Below, piece by piece: positions 10,823 through 19,366 of a stretch of DNA of 64,000 bases. The notes beneath the pieces are model-generated. The model had not been told where the DNA came from. It was given only the letters and a program-made list of their open reading frames with translations, and ran no database searches. Every line of letters starts with the position of its first letter. Position 1 is the first letter of the stretch. The position numbers and the translations under genes are program-made. Source of the DNA: Streptococcaceae bacterium (GTDB lineage Bacteria > Bacillota > Bacilli > Lactobacillales > Streptococcaceae); contig CABIZZ010000002.1 in the NCBI GenBank assembly GCA_902363395.1, positions 191,144 to 255,143 of the forward strand. The letters run 5' to 3'.

Positions 10823-11243
10823 GGTAGACCACCTCCCTTTCTAACCCTTCTTCAAAGCGCAGTTGAATAGACACCAGATCTCCTCTTTTTTCAATCCAGG
10901 CGGATTCAACTCCATCTATCATCGGTTGATAGCCACGGCCAGTCGCATCTGTCTTTCGGATATCTCCCCCCTTAGCCAGTCCAATGGCTATGGGTTTTTG
11001 ATCCTGAACAAGATAGAGTTTGTTGTCTCTGACCTCTTCAAATTGACTACGAGACAATTCAATGTCCAGCTGGTCCTGAAAGAGCAACCATTCCTCTTGC
11101 TTGATGTGACTTTGGTACTGGAGTTCTTGACGCAAGAGGCTTGTCAATCCTTGAAACACCAATAAACCACCGCTAATGACGAGCAGGGCAACCAAGGCCT
11201 CCAGTAAAGTAAAGGCTGGCAGTTTAGTTCTTTTCAACAGCAA
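10788..11243 (-). CDS. comGF: Competence pilus minor pilin ComGF
   Basis: A 151-residue pseudopilin-like protein. The N-terminal KLPAFTLLEALVALLVISGG is a type IV prepilin signal (cleavage after Ala, Glu at +5). A domain ending RGYQPMIDGVESAWIEKRG, typical of streptococcal ComGF, follows. No ATG is available; TTG at 11243 or 11237 must serve, inside the end of comGE, so translation probably depends on coupling. Confidence 0.85.
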   Translation of the reverse strand: MLLKRTKLPAFTLLEALVALLVISGGLLVFQGLTSLLRQELQYQSHIKQEEWLLFQDQLDIELSRSQFEEVRDNKLYLVQDQKPIAIGLAKGGDIRKTDATGRGYQPMIDGVESAWIEKRGDLVSIQLRFEEGLEREVVYRVVEKDKKEAD

Positions 11244-11517
11244 TCACAACCTTTCCTTCATGATAGACCTTTAAGGACTTGGCAGACCTCTCCACCTGGA
11301 CACTGACCTGATTGATGCTCAATTGATCCTGCCTGGTCTGAATCGCCATTTTTGCGACTCGCAAGACTTCTCCTTGTCTCAACTCTTCTAAGCGCTGCTG
11401 TCGCGAGTCCCCTAGCTCTCCCAGCACAAGGGTCGTGAGGGCACCAAACATCGCTAGGGCAATCAGTCCTTCTAACAAGAGACTAGCGGGGAGTCGTCGT
11501 TTTTTTAATTTTTCCAT
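11224..11517 (-). CDS. comGE: Competence pilus minor pilin ComGE
   Basis: A small pseudopilin (97 residues from ATG 11517) with basic start KLKKRRLPASLLLEGLIALAMFG: prepilin-like helix with Glu in the expected place. It overlaps the end of comGD by 35 bp. A TTG two codons earlier is a less likely start. Minor component of the DNA-uptake pilus. Confidence 0.8.
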   Translation of the reverse strand: MEKLKKRRLPASLLLEGLIALAMFGALTTLVLGELGDSRQQRLEELRQGEVLRVAKMAIQTRQDQLSINQVSVQVERSAKSLKVYHEGKVVIAVEKN

Positions 11518-11908
11518 TCCCAATCGCCAACTGATAGGTCACCACCTCTTTCTCTGTCTGAAATTGAATCTTTGTCAGGCTTGAATTGCCTCCTGCTGGA
11601 TCAAAGGTCAGTTGCTTCTCTCTGACCACTTCCACCCCTTTTGGAAGCGGTAATCCTTGATAGGGACTATGAACCCCACCGTGGTCGATGGAAAGGAGAG
11701 CTCTCTCCTCTTTTGCAATACTCATCTTTTGCGTCTCCTGATAGACCCGTTCAAATTCCGAGAAAAACAATGTTTCTTCCACCTGCCCAAAGGCTTGATG
11801 GACTGACCCAGCTAGCAGCCAACATAGAAGACTGACGATACCTAGAGTTAGTAAGCTCTCTAGAAGGGTGAAAGCTTTAATCTGCAACCGCACGGTGATC
11901 ACCTGCAT
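11483..11908 (-). CDS. comGD: Competence pilus minor pilin ComGD
   Basis: A 141-residue pseudopilin. Its signal IKAFTLLESLLTLGIVSLLCWLL has the A/F cleavage site, Glu at +5 and a long hydrophobic helix. The start lies inside comGC (32-bp overlap). It is expected at the membrane as part of the transformation pilus tip complex. Confidence 0.88.
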   Translation of the reverse strand: MQVITVRLQIKAFTLLESLLTLGIVSLLCWLLAGSVHQAFGQVEETLFFSEFERVYQETQKMSIAKEERALLSIDHGGVHSPYQGLPLPKGVEVVREKQLTFDPAGGNSSLTKIQFQTEKEVVTYQLAIGNGKIKKTTTPR

Positions 11909-12194
11909 TCTTCACATAGTGAGCACGGTAAGCTTCTGCTTGTTTTTGAGTGATTTGTCCTTCTGCGACAAGCTTAGAAAGACTAGCTTTTTCATTCTGA
12001 TGATTGAGTTCATAGAGCTCAGCCTGGCTCTCCACGACTTTGACGACTGCTCGATTTCCTGTATCTGTTACCGAATCTTTCTGCTTGGTCAAGTTCGGAA
12101 CAAAGAGCAAGAGAAGAACGCTGATAATGAGCAAAACAACTAACATTTCAATCAGAGTAAAAGCTTTTACCTTGAGTGTGCGCAATGATTTCAT
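11877..12194 (-). CDS. comGC: Major competence pilin ComGC
   Basis: A 105-residue major pilin. The N-terminal KVKAFTLIEMLVVLLIISVLLLLFVP is the classical type IV prepilin signal and helix, cleaved by ComC. It forms the pilus that captures DNA in competent cells. It starts at the 3' end of comGB with a 4-bp overlap. Confidence 0.94.
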   Translation of the reverse strand: MKSLRTLKVKAFTLIEMLVVLLIISVLLLLFVPNLTKQKDSVTDTGNRAVVKVVESQAELYELNHQNEKASLSKLVAEGQITQKQAEAYRAHYVKNAGDHRAVAD

Positions 12195-13213
12195 AAAGGA
12201 ACCTCCAAATTTTCATAAATCGGCAGCAACATGGCTGCATAGAGCAAAACAATCATAAGAGCAACAAAGACAAAGACCAGTGGTTGGACGACATTCATGG
12301 CCTTGTTCAAACGATGGAAAAAGCCTGCCCAGGTCTTATCTGCATAGATTTCCAGCTCACTACCGAGCTTGGACTTGGCCTCCCCATATTCAATCATGAG
12401 GGCCAACTCTCGTTTAAAGAAAGGATAAGTCTGAATATGGTCAGAAAAAGACCTGCCACGAGCCAATGCCCGTTCTAAATCCTGTCCAATCTCTCGAAAG
12501 AGACGGGAACGTTGCCCCTGCATCACAGGGAAAATTTGATTCAGCTCCAACCCTTGGGCAATCATACTTCCCCATTCTCGAGCATAAAAAGCGGTCAGAT
12601 AATCCTGTAGGAAGGGGCGAAGAAAAGGAAGTCTAGCCAAAGATGAAACCAGGGCCAGCCGCTTGGCACGACGGCCTAGGAAAAGGAGCATCAAAACTCC
12701 AGTCGTCAGCACCATACTCCCTAACAAAACATACTGGGGAAAGACACTAATCAGTCGTGTCGCCCCATTTTGACTCTCCAACTGAGGCAAGAGATAATTT
12801 TTCAGCCCCAGCATAATCAAGATCAAAAATCCCAGCAAGAGAACGGGATAGGTCGCCACCTCAACTAGTTTCTTTCGAACCTGGGTCAGATTTTCCAAGT
12901 AGCTACGGATTTTTTCCAAACTTAAGGTGACATTTCCATGCTGTTCTGCCAGTGCCAATTGAGTCGTTACCTGATCGGAGAAACCTAGATCAGAGAGGAT
13001 GGCTGACAGGGGTTTTCCGTTGGCAAGTCCGACCTGCATTCTTTCAACAAAATTGGCTTCTACCAATTGACTGCGCCGAAGAAAGTCGATGACCTCAGAT
13101 AAGTGAAAGCCACTACTGTAGAGATTGTGAAAGAGCTCAATGACATGCTCTTGCTTAGCAATCGATAATTTTTTCGGCTTGCGCCTGATCCAGCTCGATA
13201 TGTCCCGCTTCAT
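12191..13213 (-). CDS. comGB: Competence pilus platform protein ComGB
   Basis: A polytopic GspF-type protein, about 340 residues, anchoring pilus assembly in the membrane. Two related halves are visible (HVIELFHNLYSSGFHLSEVIDFL near the start, and a second copy around 210), with membrane helices near 140-160, 185-205 and at the C-terminus. The start is uncertain: ATG 13213 matches CglB proteins best, lies 59 bp inside comGA and has only a weak GGATG upstream, so coupling is likely. Confidence 0.88.
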   Translation of the reverse strand: MKRDISSWIRRKPKKLSIAKQEHVIELFHNLYSSGFHLSEVIDFLRRSQLVEANFVERMQVGLANGKPLSAILSDLGFSDQVTTQLALAEQHGNVTLSLEKIRSYLENLTQVRKKLVEVATYPVLLLGFLILIMLGLKNYLLPQLESQNGATRLISVFPQYVLLGSMVLTTGVLMLLFLGRRAKRLALVSSLARLPFLRPFLQDYLTAFYAREWGSMIAQGLELNQIFPVMQGQRSRLFREIGQDLERALARGRSFSDHIQTYPFFKRELALMIEYGEAKSKLGSELEIYADKTWAGFFHRLNKAMNVVQPLVFVFVALMIVLLYAAMLLPIYENLEVPL

Positions 13214-14096
13214 AAAGCACATCCATTTGCTGGTTCCACTTTTGACTGGAGTGGTTTTGGTAATCTTGGATGGCAAAGTCAGTGACACCTCCTCCCTTTA
13301 TCAAACGCTGGTAACAGATCCCTTGAAGGACAATCCGTAACTCCTCCTCACTCACCCCCAACTCCAATAAGCGTTCATAAACGCCAGGAATGCTCTTGGC
13401 ATGGATGGTAGAAAAGACCGTCACACCTGTCAGACTAGCCCGGATAACTGCACGAGCTGTCTCCGTGTCACGGATTTCTCCGATGAGGAGGAGATCCGGG
13501 CGATGACGCAGAGACAGTTTAATCAAGCTATCATAGGTCATGCCAATCGCTTCATTGAGTTGCAGTTGCAACATCTCTTCTTGCTTAATTTCTACCGGAT
13601 CTTCAATTGACATGACTTGTTGCCCCGAAAATTTCTTCTTGGCCAGAGCATGCATCAGTGTCGTCTTTCCCGATCCGACTGGACCCGCAAATAAGTAGAG
13701 TCCCCGCTTACTCACCTTCTCTTCTAGCTCTTGAAGTTGGTCGAACCAGAAACGGAGCTCACGGTCTTCATTGTGGAGAAGGCGAATGACCAAACTCTCA
13801 TATCCCCTATAGTCTCCCACAGTAGACAAGCGTAAGGACAAGACCTTATTCCCTAGAGAATAGTCACAGGAACCAAGCTGACTCCGGCGCCTTTCCCCCA
13901 CATTCATCCCTGCCATAAACTTAAAATGGCTGATGACCGATACCATTTGTTCTTGCGAATAGGTCTCGACAAAGCGTCGCTCATCCCTAACCCTTAGAAA
14001 GAGCTGATAGTCTGATGCTCGAGGAACAAAATAAATATCCTGAGCTTCGGCATTCGATGCCATTCGAATTATGGATTGTGCAATTTCTTGAACCAT
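13155..14096 (-). CDS. comGA: Competence pilus assembly ATPase ComGA
   Basis: A 313-residue secretion ATPase powering pilus extension. Walker A GPVGSGKTT near 130-139, Asp box SIEDPVEI, Walker B LLIGEIRDTETA and the His box FSTIHA are present. The start MVQEIAQ at 14096 has AAGGAGG upstream and equals the length of pneumococcal CglA; the longer open frame upstream covers the promoter. It is the first gene of the late-competence operon. Confidence 0.95.
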   Translation of the reverse strand: MVQEIAQSIIRMASNAEAQDIYFVPRASDYQLFLRVRDERRFVETYSQEQMVSVISHFKFMAGMNVGERRRSQLGSCDYSLGNKVLSLRLSTVGDYRGYESLVIRLLHNEDRELRFWFDQLQELEEKVSKRGLYLFAGPVGSGKTTLMHALAKKKFSGQQVMSIEDPVEIKQEEMLQLQLNEAIGMTYDSLIKLSLRHRPDLLLIGEIRDTETARAVIRASLTGVTVFSTIHAKSIPGVYERLLELGVSEEELRIVLQGICYQRLIKGGGVTDFAIQDYQNHSSQKWNQQMDVLYEAGHIELDQAQAEKIIDC

Positions 14097-14116
14097 ATTT
14101 CCTCCTTTCACTATAT

Positions 14117-14124
14117 AATTCGCA
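14117..14124 (-). promoter_or_regulatory. ComX (CIN/com-box) site of the comG operon
   Basis: TGCGAATT on the minus strand, 20 nt before the comGA start codon, is a near match to the ComX box TACGAATA. A T-rich stretch (TTTTTTCTTTTTT) lies further upstream, as is usual for these promoters. It indicates expression only in competence. Confidence 0.65.
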
Positions 14125-14200
14125 ATTAATTGGCCAACTAGCGCTGGATTTAGAAAAAAGAGCAAAAAAAAGAAACTCAACTGCACATTGAATTTCTCTT

Positions 14201-14578
14201 CTATAGATTATTGCTCTCGTAGTCTATCTTACAAGAGCGATGAGCCGTGTGGGCATTCTCTTTTTCGTAACCTGGACGACGCTTGCTTCTCGGAATCTTC
14301 TGATCATTTTCTAATAAGGCAACTGAATGATATTGTTGCACGTATTCCGCACACTCTTCACACCAGCGCTGATCCTCAGGATCCCAAAAAATCGTCATTA
14401 AATCACTTCTACTTTTAAATAATGGAGATTGCTCTCTTAAAAGCAACCATTGGCGTTTGTAGTATTTGAGGGCTTCATAATAGTCATCAAAACTCTGACT
14501 AGTGACAATGTCCTTCTCCCAATCTTCTAAAAACCACCAGGGTTCGTAATCCCCATACATTTCAATTACTTGATACAT
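14201..14578 (-). CDS. DUF1033 family protein
   Basis: A 125-residue protein beginning MYQVIEMYGDYEPWWFLEDWE, the hallmark of the DUF1033 family found beside comG operons in streptococci. It is rich in Trp and Tyr (WWF, FWDPEDQRWCEEC). No membrane segment; role unknown. It lies upstream of and in the same direction as comGA, separated by the com box, so it is a separate transcript. Confidence 0.85.
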   Translation of the reverse strand: MYQVIEMYGDYEPWWFLEDWEKDIVTSQSFDDYYEALKYYKRQWLLLREQSPLFKSRSDLMTIFWDPEDQRWCEECAEYVQQYHSVALLENDQKIPRSKRRPGYEKENAHTAHRSCKIDYESNNL

Positions 14579-14739
14579 ATTTCTCTCCGTCCTTTGTATC
14601 CAATATTATATATAAAATCCTTTGATAATAAAAGAATTCTGCTTATGAAAGAAAAATACAGTAAATTTTCCGAACATTTCCACTATTTTCTTTCAAAATC
14701 TCCCCTTATGAAGGAGAGACAGGCTATTTTTTGACAAGA

Positions 14740-14770
14740 AAAAACTGAGAACCTAAAGTTCTCAGTTTTT
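14740..14770. terminator. Bidirectional intrinsic terminator
   Basis: Perfect 13-bp inverted repeat AAAAACTGAGAAC/GTTCTCAGTTTTT with a 5-nt loop, placed after the GH8 gene and giving T-runs on both strands. Confidence 0.9.
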
Positions 14771-14784
14771 CAAATGATGATCCA

Positions 14785-15888
14785 TTAGAACAATTGAAGG
14801 GCAATCATAGTTGTCATGGTTGCATCGTAATAATTTTCTGTTGATAGATCTTGCATAAAGATAAACTTGTTCTGCTGCACCAACTTGAGATAGCCATCTC
14901 CATTTTCAGCCGCATAAGATACAGGAGCAATGAAGCTAGCTGCTTGGTACTGATGAAGGGCATTTCCTTTCAGATCATAGCCTGCATAGATATTTCGTTG
15001 CTTCATAAAGAAGTCCAGCATCTTCTTGCCCAATTTTTGACTGGTCTTGTCCTGGCTTTGAGCCAAGTTGTATGGCAGGCGACAAGCGTTGTAAGAATAA
15101 GCACCATCATACTTGGATTCGATGGTATCTGGATCCGCTACACGCGCCCCTTGTTCATCTACCCACATAAAGTCTGGCAGAAGGCCTGTCTTAGTTTGCG
15201 AACTGATGGCATCAAGCTGGGCCAACATCTTCTCTTTAATACTTAACCATTGTTCATTTCCAGTCAACTCATAGAAGGATTGGAAAAAGGATGGAAGGGT
15301 ATCAGAGGTTCTCATCAAGTGATAGAATTCGGAATCTTGATTGGCCCAATTCCCAACGGTCAAGACACCTGTTGTCTCATTGTAGTTGTACTTGAGAATG
15401 TCGTCCAAGATAGCCTTGGCTTGCTGTTGATAGCCTTCACCTTTTTCAGGCCACTGTTTTGCGGCCTCCATCAAGGCATAGGCTATATATAGATCACCAT
15501 CCGTCGCATTTTGATGCTCAGATGAAAGCTCCCCTTTTTTGATGATTTGTTTCCAAGCCATCAATTGGGTATCGTCTAAGCGATTGTTTTGATAATACCG
15601 ATACAAACGGTCAAAATCCTCTTGATTGGCTAGGTCTTTCTTGGCAGCCTCTACTGTAATCAGCATGCCATAACCTTGCGCTTCTGATAAGACAACCGTT
15701 TCTTGATCGCTGTTAGTCGTACGAACATAGGACTGTTTTCCATCCGTCACGAGGTAGTGTTCCGTCCATTGACGATAGAGGCGGTTCCGCATCTCTACCT
15801 TACTTCTTGTCCGAGCCAAGAAGAGGGTCAAACAAAAGACCGCCAGGATGACCACAAACCATAAATATTTCATTTTTTTTGATCTCAT
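14785..15888 (-). CDS. Membrane-anchored glycoside hydrolase family 8
   Basis: A 367-residue protein with an N-terminal membrane anchor (about residues 7-25) and an extracellular GH8 domain. The catalytic acid is visible as Glu69 in VLSEAQGYGM, and the base region as ATDGDLYIAYAL (Asp130/Asp132). GH8 members cut beta-1,4-linked polymers and accompany synthases of cellulose-type or ManNAc polymers (BcsZ, PssZ). The start 15888 has TAGGAGG before it; an earlier in-frame ATG has none. It follows the GT2 gene by 8 bp, as last gene of the operon. Confidence 0.85.
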   Translation of the reverse strand: MRSKKMKYLWFVVILAVFCLTLFLARTRSKVEMRNRLYRQWTEHYLVTDGKQSYVRTTNSDQETVVLSEAQGYGMLITVEAAKKDLANQEDFDRLYRYYQNNRLDDTQLMAWKQIIKKGELSSEHQNATDGDLYIAYALMEAAKQWPEKGEGYQQQAKAILDDILKYNYNETTGVLTVGNWANQDSEFYHLMRTSDTLPSFFQSFYELTGNEQWLSIKEKMLAQLDAISSQTKTGLLPDFMWVDEQGARVADPDTIESKYDGAYSYNACRLPYNLAQSQDKTSQKLGKKMLDFFMKQRNIYAGYDLKGNALHQYQAASFIAPVSYAAENGDGYLKLVQQNKFIFMQDLSTENYYDATMTTMIALQLF

Positions 15889-15896
15889 AAGTCCTC

Positions 15897-17207
15897 CTAA
15901 CCAGCAAACCGTTTCGTTTTCACCCACTTGGTTCCTTCACGGTGAAGCAATTTATCCATAATGATAGATGAAATCGAATCGATCGAAACAATGATAAAGA
16001 GTTGGGAATAGCTAAAGTAGGCTGCTAGGGCCAACCAAATCTGTTTCACCGTCGCCTGACCAAACTGAGAAGCCATGGCAATGTTGATTTGCAACAAATA
16101 CAAACCAATCATCAGCACCCAGTTAAAGAGCATCAATTGGGCAATGTAGATATTTTCCGAGTCAAAAGCAAAGGGAATCTGTACGCCTGGAGCGAAGAGA
16201 TGGATAAACATGGCAAGGACGTTGGCAAAGAAAATCAAATCAGAAAGAACAATGGCAAAGTTAAACCAAAAGAAGATACAAGAATAGTTAAAGACTTCTA
16301 ACTTAACACGCCAGTTTCCTTTGCCGAATAAGTGTTTAAAGTTGGAAAGTACAACCTCGTAGTTCCCTTTTGCCCAACGTTTCCGTTGCATGTAGTAGGT
16401 TTTTAGGGTCTCAGGTTCTTGTTGGAAAGCTTCAGAGTTATAAGCCAAAGCAATCAGTTTTCCGCTTTGCATAATCTTGAAGGAAATATCCGTATCTTCC
16501 GTCAAGGCACCATTCTTCCAACCACCGATACTTTTGACAAATTCTGTTTGGATAATAAAGTTGGTCCCTGGAATCCGTCCAATTTTGAAGAGATTCCACA
16601 TCCCGACGTGGTGAACCCGTTGGGTCACGACGATTTCTTGGTTGATACAACGCGTCAAGAAATTCTGGTTGGCATTTCTCGTCTTGTTGCGTCCAAATGA
16701 AGCCACATGGCGTTCTGGATCTTTAAGAACTTCCTTGACCAAGAAATAAAGAGCATTTTTCTCAGGCATGGCATCCGCATCATAGACACAGATATAATCC
16801 CCTGTCGCCATCTTCAAGGCATCGTTCAAGACTCCAGCTTTCCCACCTGTACCGGTACGGTCAATAATGGTTACGTCTCGGCCAGCGTATTCCGGAAGGG
16901 CTTTGACGGCCAAACACTCCTCATAGGTACGATCCGAGCAGTTATCTGCAAAGAGAAGCAACTCCACACGATCATGAGGGTAATTCATATCCAAAATCGC
17001 CTTAGCAGTTTGAGCAATCACCACATCTTCATTGTGGGCAGGTACCACGATGGTTACTTTAGGATAATAGAGAAGCGGGCTTGTATCCACACGGAAATCA
17101 CTGTGTTTCAACCAGAATTGAACCGCTGAAATCAAGATCACCAAGCCCCAGGCTAGAGACAACCAGATAGAAATCAAGGTGAAAATCATTAAAATTTGAC
17201 TAATCAT
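15897..17207 (-). CDS. Processive family 2 glycosyltransferase (polysaccharide synthase)
   Basis: A 436-residue membrane synthase. One or two N-terminal helices (about 5-30) precede the GT-A domain, with VVPAHNE at 55-60, DAD at 143-145, TED at 236-238 and the processivity motif QRKRW at 274-278. Several C-terminal helices follow. This is the architecture of enzymes that make and extrude beta-linked polymers (IcaA, BcsA, PssC). The start overlaps the preceding 46-codon gene by 8 bp. The linkage and sugar cannot be read from sequence. Confidence 0.88.
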   Translation of the reverse strand: MISQILMIFTLISIWLSLAWGLVILISAVQFWLKHSDFRVDTSPLLYYPKVTIVVPAHNEDVVIAQTAKAILDMNYPHDRVELLLFADNCSDRTYEECLAVKALPEYAGRDVTIIDRTGTGGKAGVLNDALKMATGDYICVYDADAMPEKNALYFLVKEVLKDPERHVASFGRNKTRNANQNFLTRCINQEIVVTQRVHHVGMWNLFKIGRIPGTNFIIQTEFVKSIGGWKNGALTEDTDISFKIMQSGKLIALAYNSEAFQQEPETLKTYYMQRKRWAKGNYEVVLSNFKHLFGKGNWRVKLEVFNYSCIFFWFNFAIVLSDLIFFANVLAMFIHLFAPGVQIPFAFDSENIYIAQLMLFNWVLMIGLYLLQINIAMASQFGQATVKQIWLALAAYFSYSQLFIIVSIDSISSIIMDKLLHREGTKWVKTKRFAG

Positions 17208-17340
17208 GGTCCACCGCCTTAAAGTTTTTGTTTACCCGATGGTAGATGACCAAGTAGGCAATGAATAATGCACAGAAGCACACCGCAAAGAAGAGACTAA
17301 TCCCTAAGGCTAGCCCAAAAAATAGGTTTGTAAGAGTCAT
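17200..17340 (-). CDS. 46-residue single-helix membrane peptide of the polysaccharide operon
   Basis: An ORF with GGAGG five bases before its ATG, overlapping both neighbours by a few bases (GT2 start and end of the upstream gene). Residues about 5-33 are one long hydrophobic helix (FFGLALGISLFFAV and CFCALFIAYLVIY), followed by a basic/polar tail HRVNKNFKAVDHD. The tight overlaps argue strongly for a real gene. It may be a small accessory subunit of the synthase, comparable in position, not in sequence, to IcaD/PgaD. Confidence 0.75.
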   Translation of the reverse strand: MTLTNLFFGLALGISLFFAVCFCALFIAYLVIYHRVNKNFKAVDHD

Positions 17341-18125
17341 CGGTTCCTCCTAATATTCCACAATAATATCCGTTTCAAGTTACTAATGGCTTCCTGGTAG
17401 CTATAGAATTTCGTCCGATTGGTCGAATCCACCACCAAGTATCCTTTTTGGAATTGAATAGCTTGATTACCGTCTTCTCCCTTAAAGACTAGAGATTCTA
17501 ATTGATTTTTTAAATACAACTGATAATATTCTTGCAAATTTCGTTGCTGACTATTCGTAAGTACTAGGAAATTGCCATCTGAAACATAATAAAGTCTCTC
17601 ATCTTGTATCAAATGGTGGCCAATCAGATAATGAATTTGGTTCAGCGTCCGATTGTACTCACGAGGATGAATTTGATAGAAGAGTTCCTCATGCGACCAA
17701 TGAATCAAGAGAGCTTGTAATTTCTGTTCCTTTTGAACACCCGAGTGTTCCAGCAAACCACGGTAGGCAACTTCAGCGTCCTCTTCTTGGTTTTGAACCT
17801 TGGCAACTTCTTTAAATAAATAGTAGCGAATTTTTGATAGTATTCCAATCAGAATAGGGAAAGAGAAAAGCAATAACAGTGCTTGGTTTGCAGGGATATA
17901 CACAACTCCTGCCACCAGAAAGACAATTCCTAAACCGACTGAAATTAAAATAGTCCAAGTCAGAAGCAAATTGGATAAGACAAGAGAGGCAAACAAGGCT
18001 AACACGAGAAAAAGAACTTCCTCTATAATAATCTCGCGTGCAAAGAATAGACAGTACAACAGGACAGCCAATTCAAAGCCGACCAAAATAAGCATCCAGT
18101 CCCCTAAATGATTCCTTCTTTTCAT
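17337..18125 (-). CDS. Membrane protein with a degenerate GGDEF-like cytoplasmic domain
   Basis: A 262-residue protein. Residues about 10-100 form four hydrophobic segments. The soluble part (about 110-262) has the spacing of a GGDEF domain: an initial helix, LIQDERLYY, then VSDGNFLVL at 181-189 where active proteins have a GGDEF hairpin, and helices after. The catalytic GGDEF is replaced by SDGNF, and the RxxD inhibitory-site position reads IQDE, so neither synthesis nor classical c-di-GMP binding is expected. The gene position matches YdaK/PssE partners of GT2 synthases. The domain call is inference. Confidence 0.5.
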   Translation of the reverse strand: MKRRNHLGDWMLILVGFELAVLLYCLFFAREIIIEEVLFLVLALFASLVLSNLLLTWTILISVGLGIVFLVAGVVYIPANQALLLLFSFPILIGILSKIRYYLFKEVAKVQNQEEDAEVAYRGLLEHSGVQKEQKLQALLIHWSHEELFYQIHPREYNRTLNQIHYLIGHHLIQDERLYYVSDGNFLVLTNSQQRNLQEYYQLYLKNQLESLVFKGEDGNQAIQFQKGYLVVDSTNRTKFYSYQEAISNLKRILLWNIRRNR

Positions 18126-18127
18126 TC

Positions 18128-19279
18128 CTAAATCTCTCCCTCCATAAATTCAGATACTGAGTCAACGAGGCCATAATAGTGCTGAATGGCTTGAACAATC
18201 CGCTCAGATGCCTTCCCATCTCCATATGGATTTCGAGCCGAAGCCATTTTTTGATACAGATCTGGGTCCGTCAACAGAGCCGTCATTTCTTCCTTGACCC
18301 GCTCAGGATCGGTTCCGACCAATTTTAAGGTTCCAGCTTTGACACCTTCTGGACGTTCGGTCGTATCCCGAAGGACTAAGACAGGCTTGCCTAAAGAAGG
18401 GGCCTCCTCCTGAACTCCTCCCGAATCAGACATAATAAAGTAACTTCTCGAAGCGAGGTTATGAAAGTCAAAGACGTCCAAAGGCGCAATCAAATGAATG
18501 CGGTCGTGCTCTCCTAAAATGTCTTTAGCCGCCTCTTGAACAGCTGGACTGAGATGGACTGGATACACAACTTCCAATTCCGGATGGGCATCCACCATTT
18601 CTCTCAAGGCACCAAACACAGCTCGCATCGGCTGGCCTTGGTTTTCCCGACGGTGCATGGTCACTAAGACCAGCTTCTTCTGCGGATCCAGCTGATCAAG
18701 GACCTGGTGGTGATAATCCTCTTGTACCGTTAATCGCAGGGCATCAATCGCCGTATTCCCTGTAATGAAAATGGACGACTCCGGATGATGTCCCATGAGA
18801 AGATTGGCCTTGCTTTCACTGGTTGGGGCAAAATAGAGATCCGCCAAGTTATCCGTCATTTGACGGTTCATCTCCTCAGGGAAAGGCGAATACTTATCGA
18901 AGGTTCTGAGACCCGCCTCTACGTGACCGATACGAACTTGGTTATAGAAGGCAACAAGACTAGCCGCAAAAGTCGTCGTTGTGTCCCCATGGACCAAAAT
19001 CATATCTGGTTGCACTTCTTTCACGACTGGATCAAATTTTTCAAGGATTCTAGCCGTGATATCTAAAAGAGATTGGTTTTTCCCCATGATGTCTAGATCG
19101 TAATCCGGTTGAATACGGAAGGTTTCTAGCACTTGATCCAGCATTTGACGATGCTGTGCAGTTACCACTGTGATCGTTTCAATGGTCTCACTTTGCTTTT
19201 GGAGCTCTAAAACCAGGGGAGCCATTTTAATAGCTTCTGGGCGCGTTCCAAAAACAACCATCACTTTAATCTTTTTCAT
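18128..19279 (-). CDS. wecB: UDP-N-acetylglucosamine 2-epimerase (non-hydrolysing)
   Basis: A 383-residue cytoplasmic enzyme interconverting UDP-GlcNAc and UDP-ManNAc. VMVVFGTRPEAIKMAP at the start, TVVTAQHRQMLDQ, ILVHGDTTTTFAA, HVEAGLRTFDKYSPFPEEMNR and the C-terminal SDSGGVQEEAPSLGKPVLVLRDTTERPEG are diagnostic. It is the first gene of the operon with the GGDEF-like protein, small peptide, GT2 and GH8, which suggests UDP-ManNAc supply to the synthase. ATG 19279 is placed 7 nt from AAGG; an ATG one codon earlier is possible. Confidence 0.93.
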   Translation of the reverse strand: MKKIKVMVVFGTRPEAIKMAPLVLELQKQSETIETITVVTAQHRQMLDQVLETFRIQPDYDLDIMGKNQSLLDITARILEKFDPVVKEVQPDMILVHGDTTTTFAASLVAFYNQVRIGHVEAGLRTFDKYSPFPEEMNRQMTDNLADLYFAPTSESKANLLMGHHPESSIFITGNTAIDALRLTVQEDYHHQVLDQLDPQKKLVLVTMHRRENQGQPMRAVFGALREMVDAHPELEVVYPVHLSPAVQEAAKDILGEHDRIHLIAPLDVFDFHNLASRSYFIMSDSGGVQEEAPSLGKPVLVLRDTTERPEGVKAGTLKLVGTDPERVKEEMTALLTDPDLYQKMASARNPYGDGKASERIVQAIQHYYGLVDSVSEFMEGEI

Positions 19280-19337
19280 CATCTCACCTTTTTACCTTGT
19301 GATTTTATTAACAAAATCAACAACATATTTCCCATCC

Positions 19338-19366
19338 ATTCTACCGCCAATAGCTTCAAAAGTCAA
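19338..19366 (-). promoter_or_regulatory. Promoter of the polysaccharide operon
   Basis: Minus strand TTGACT (19361-19366), exactly 17 bp, TAGAAT (19338-19343). It predicts a leader of about 50 nt ahead of wecB. Confidence 0.7.
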
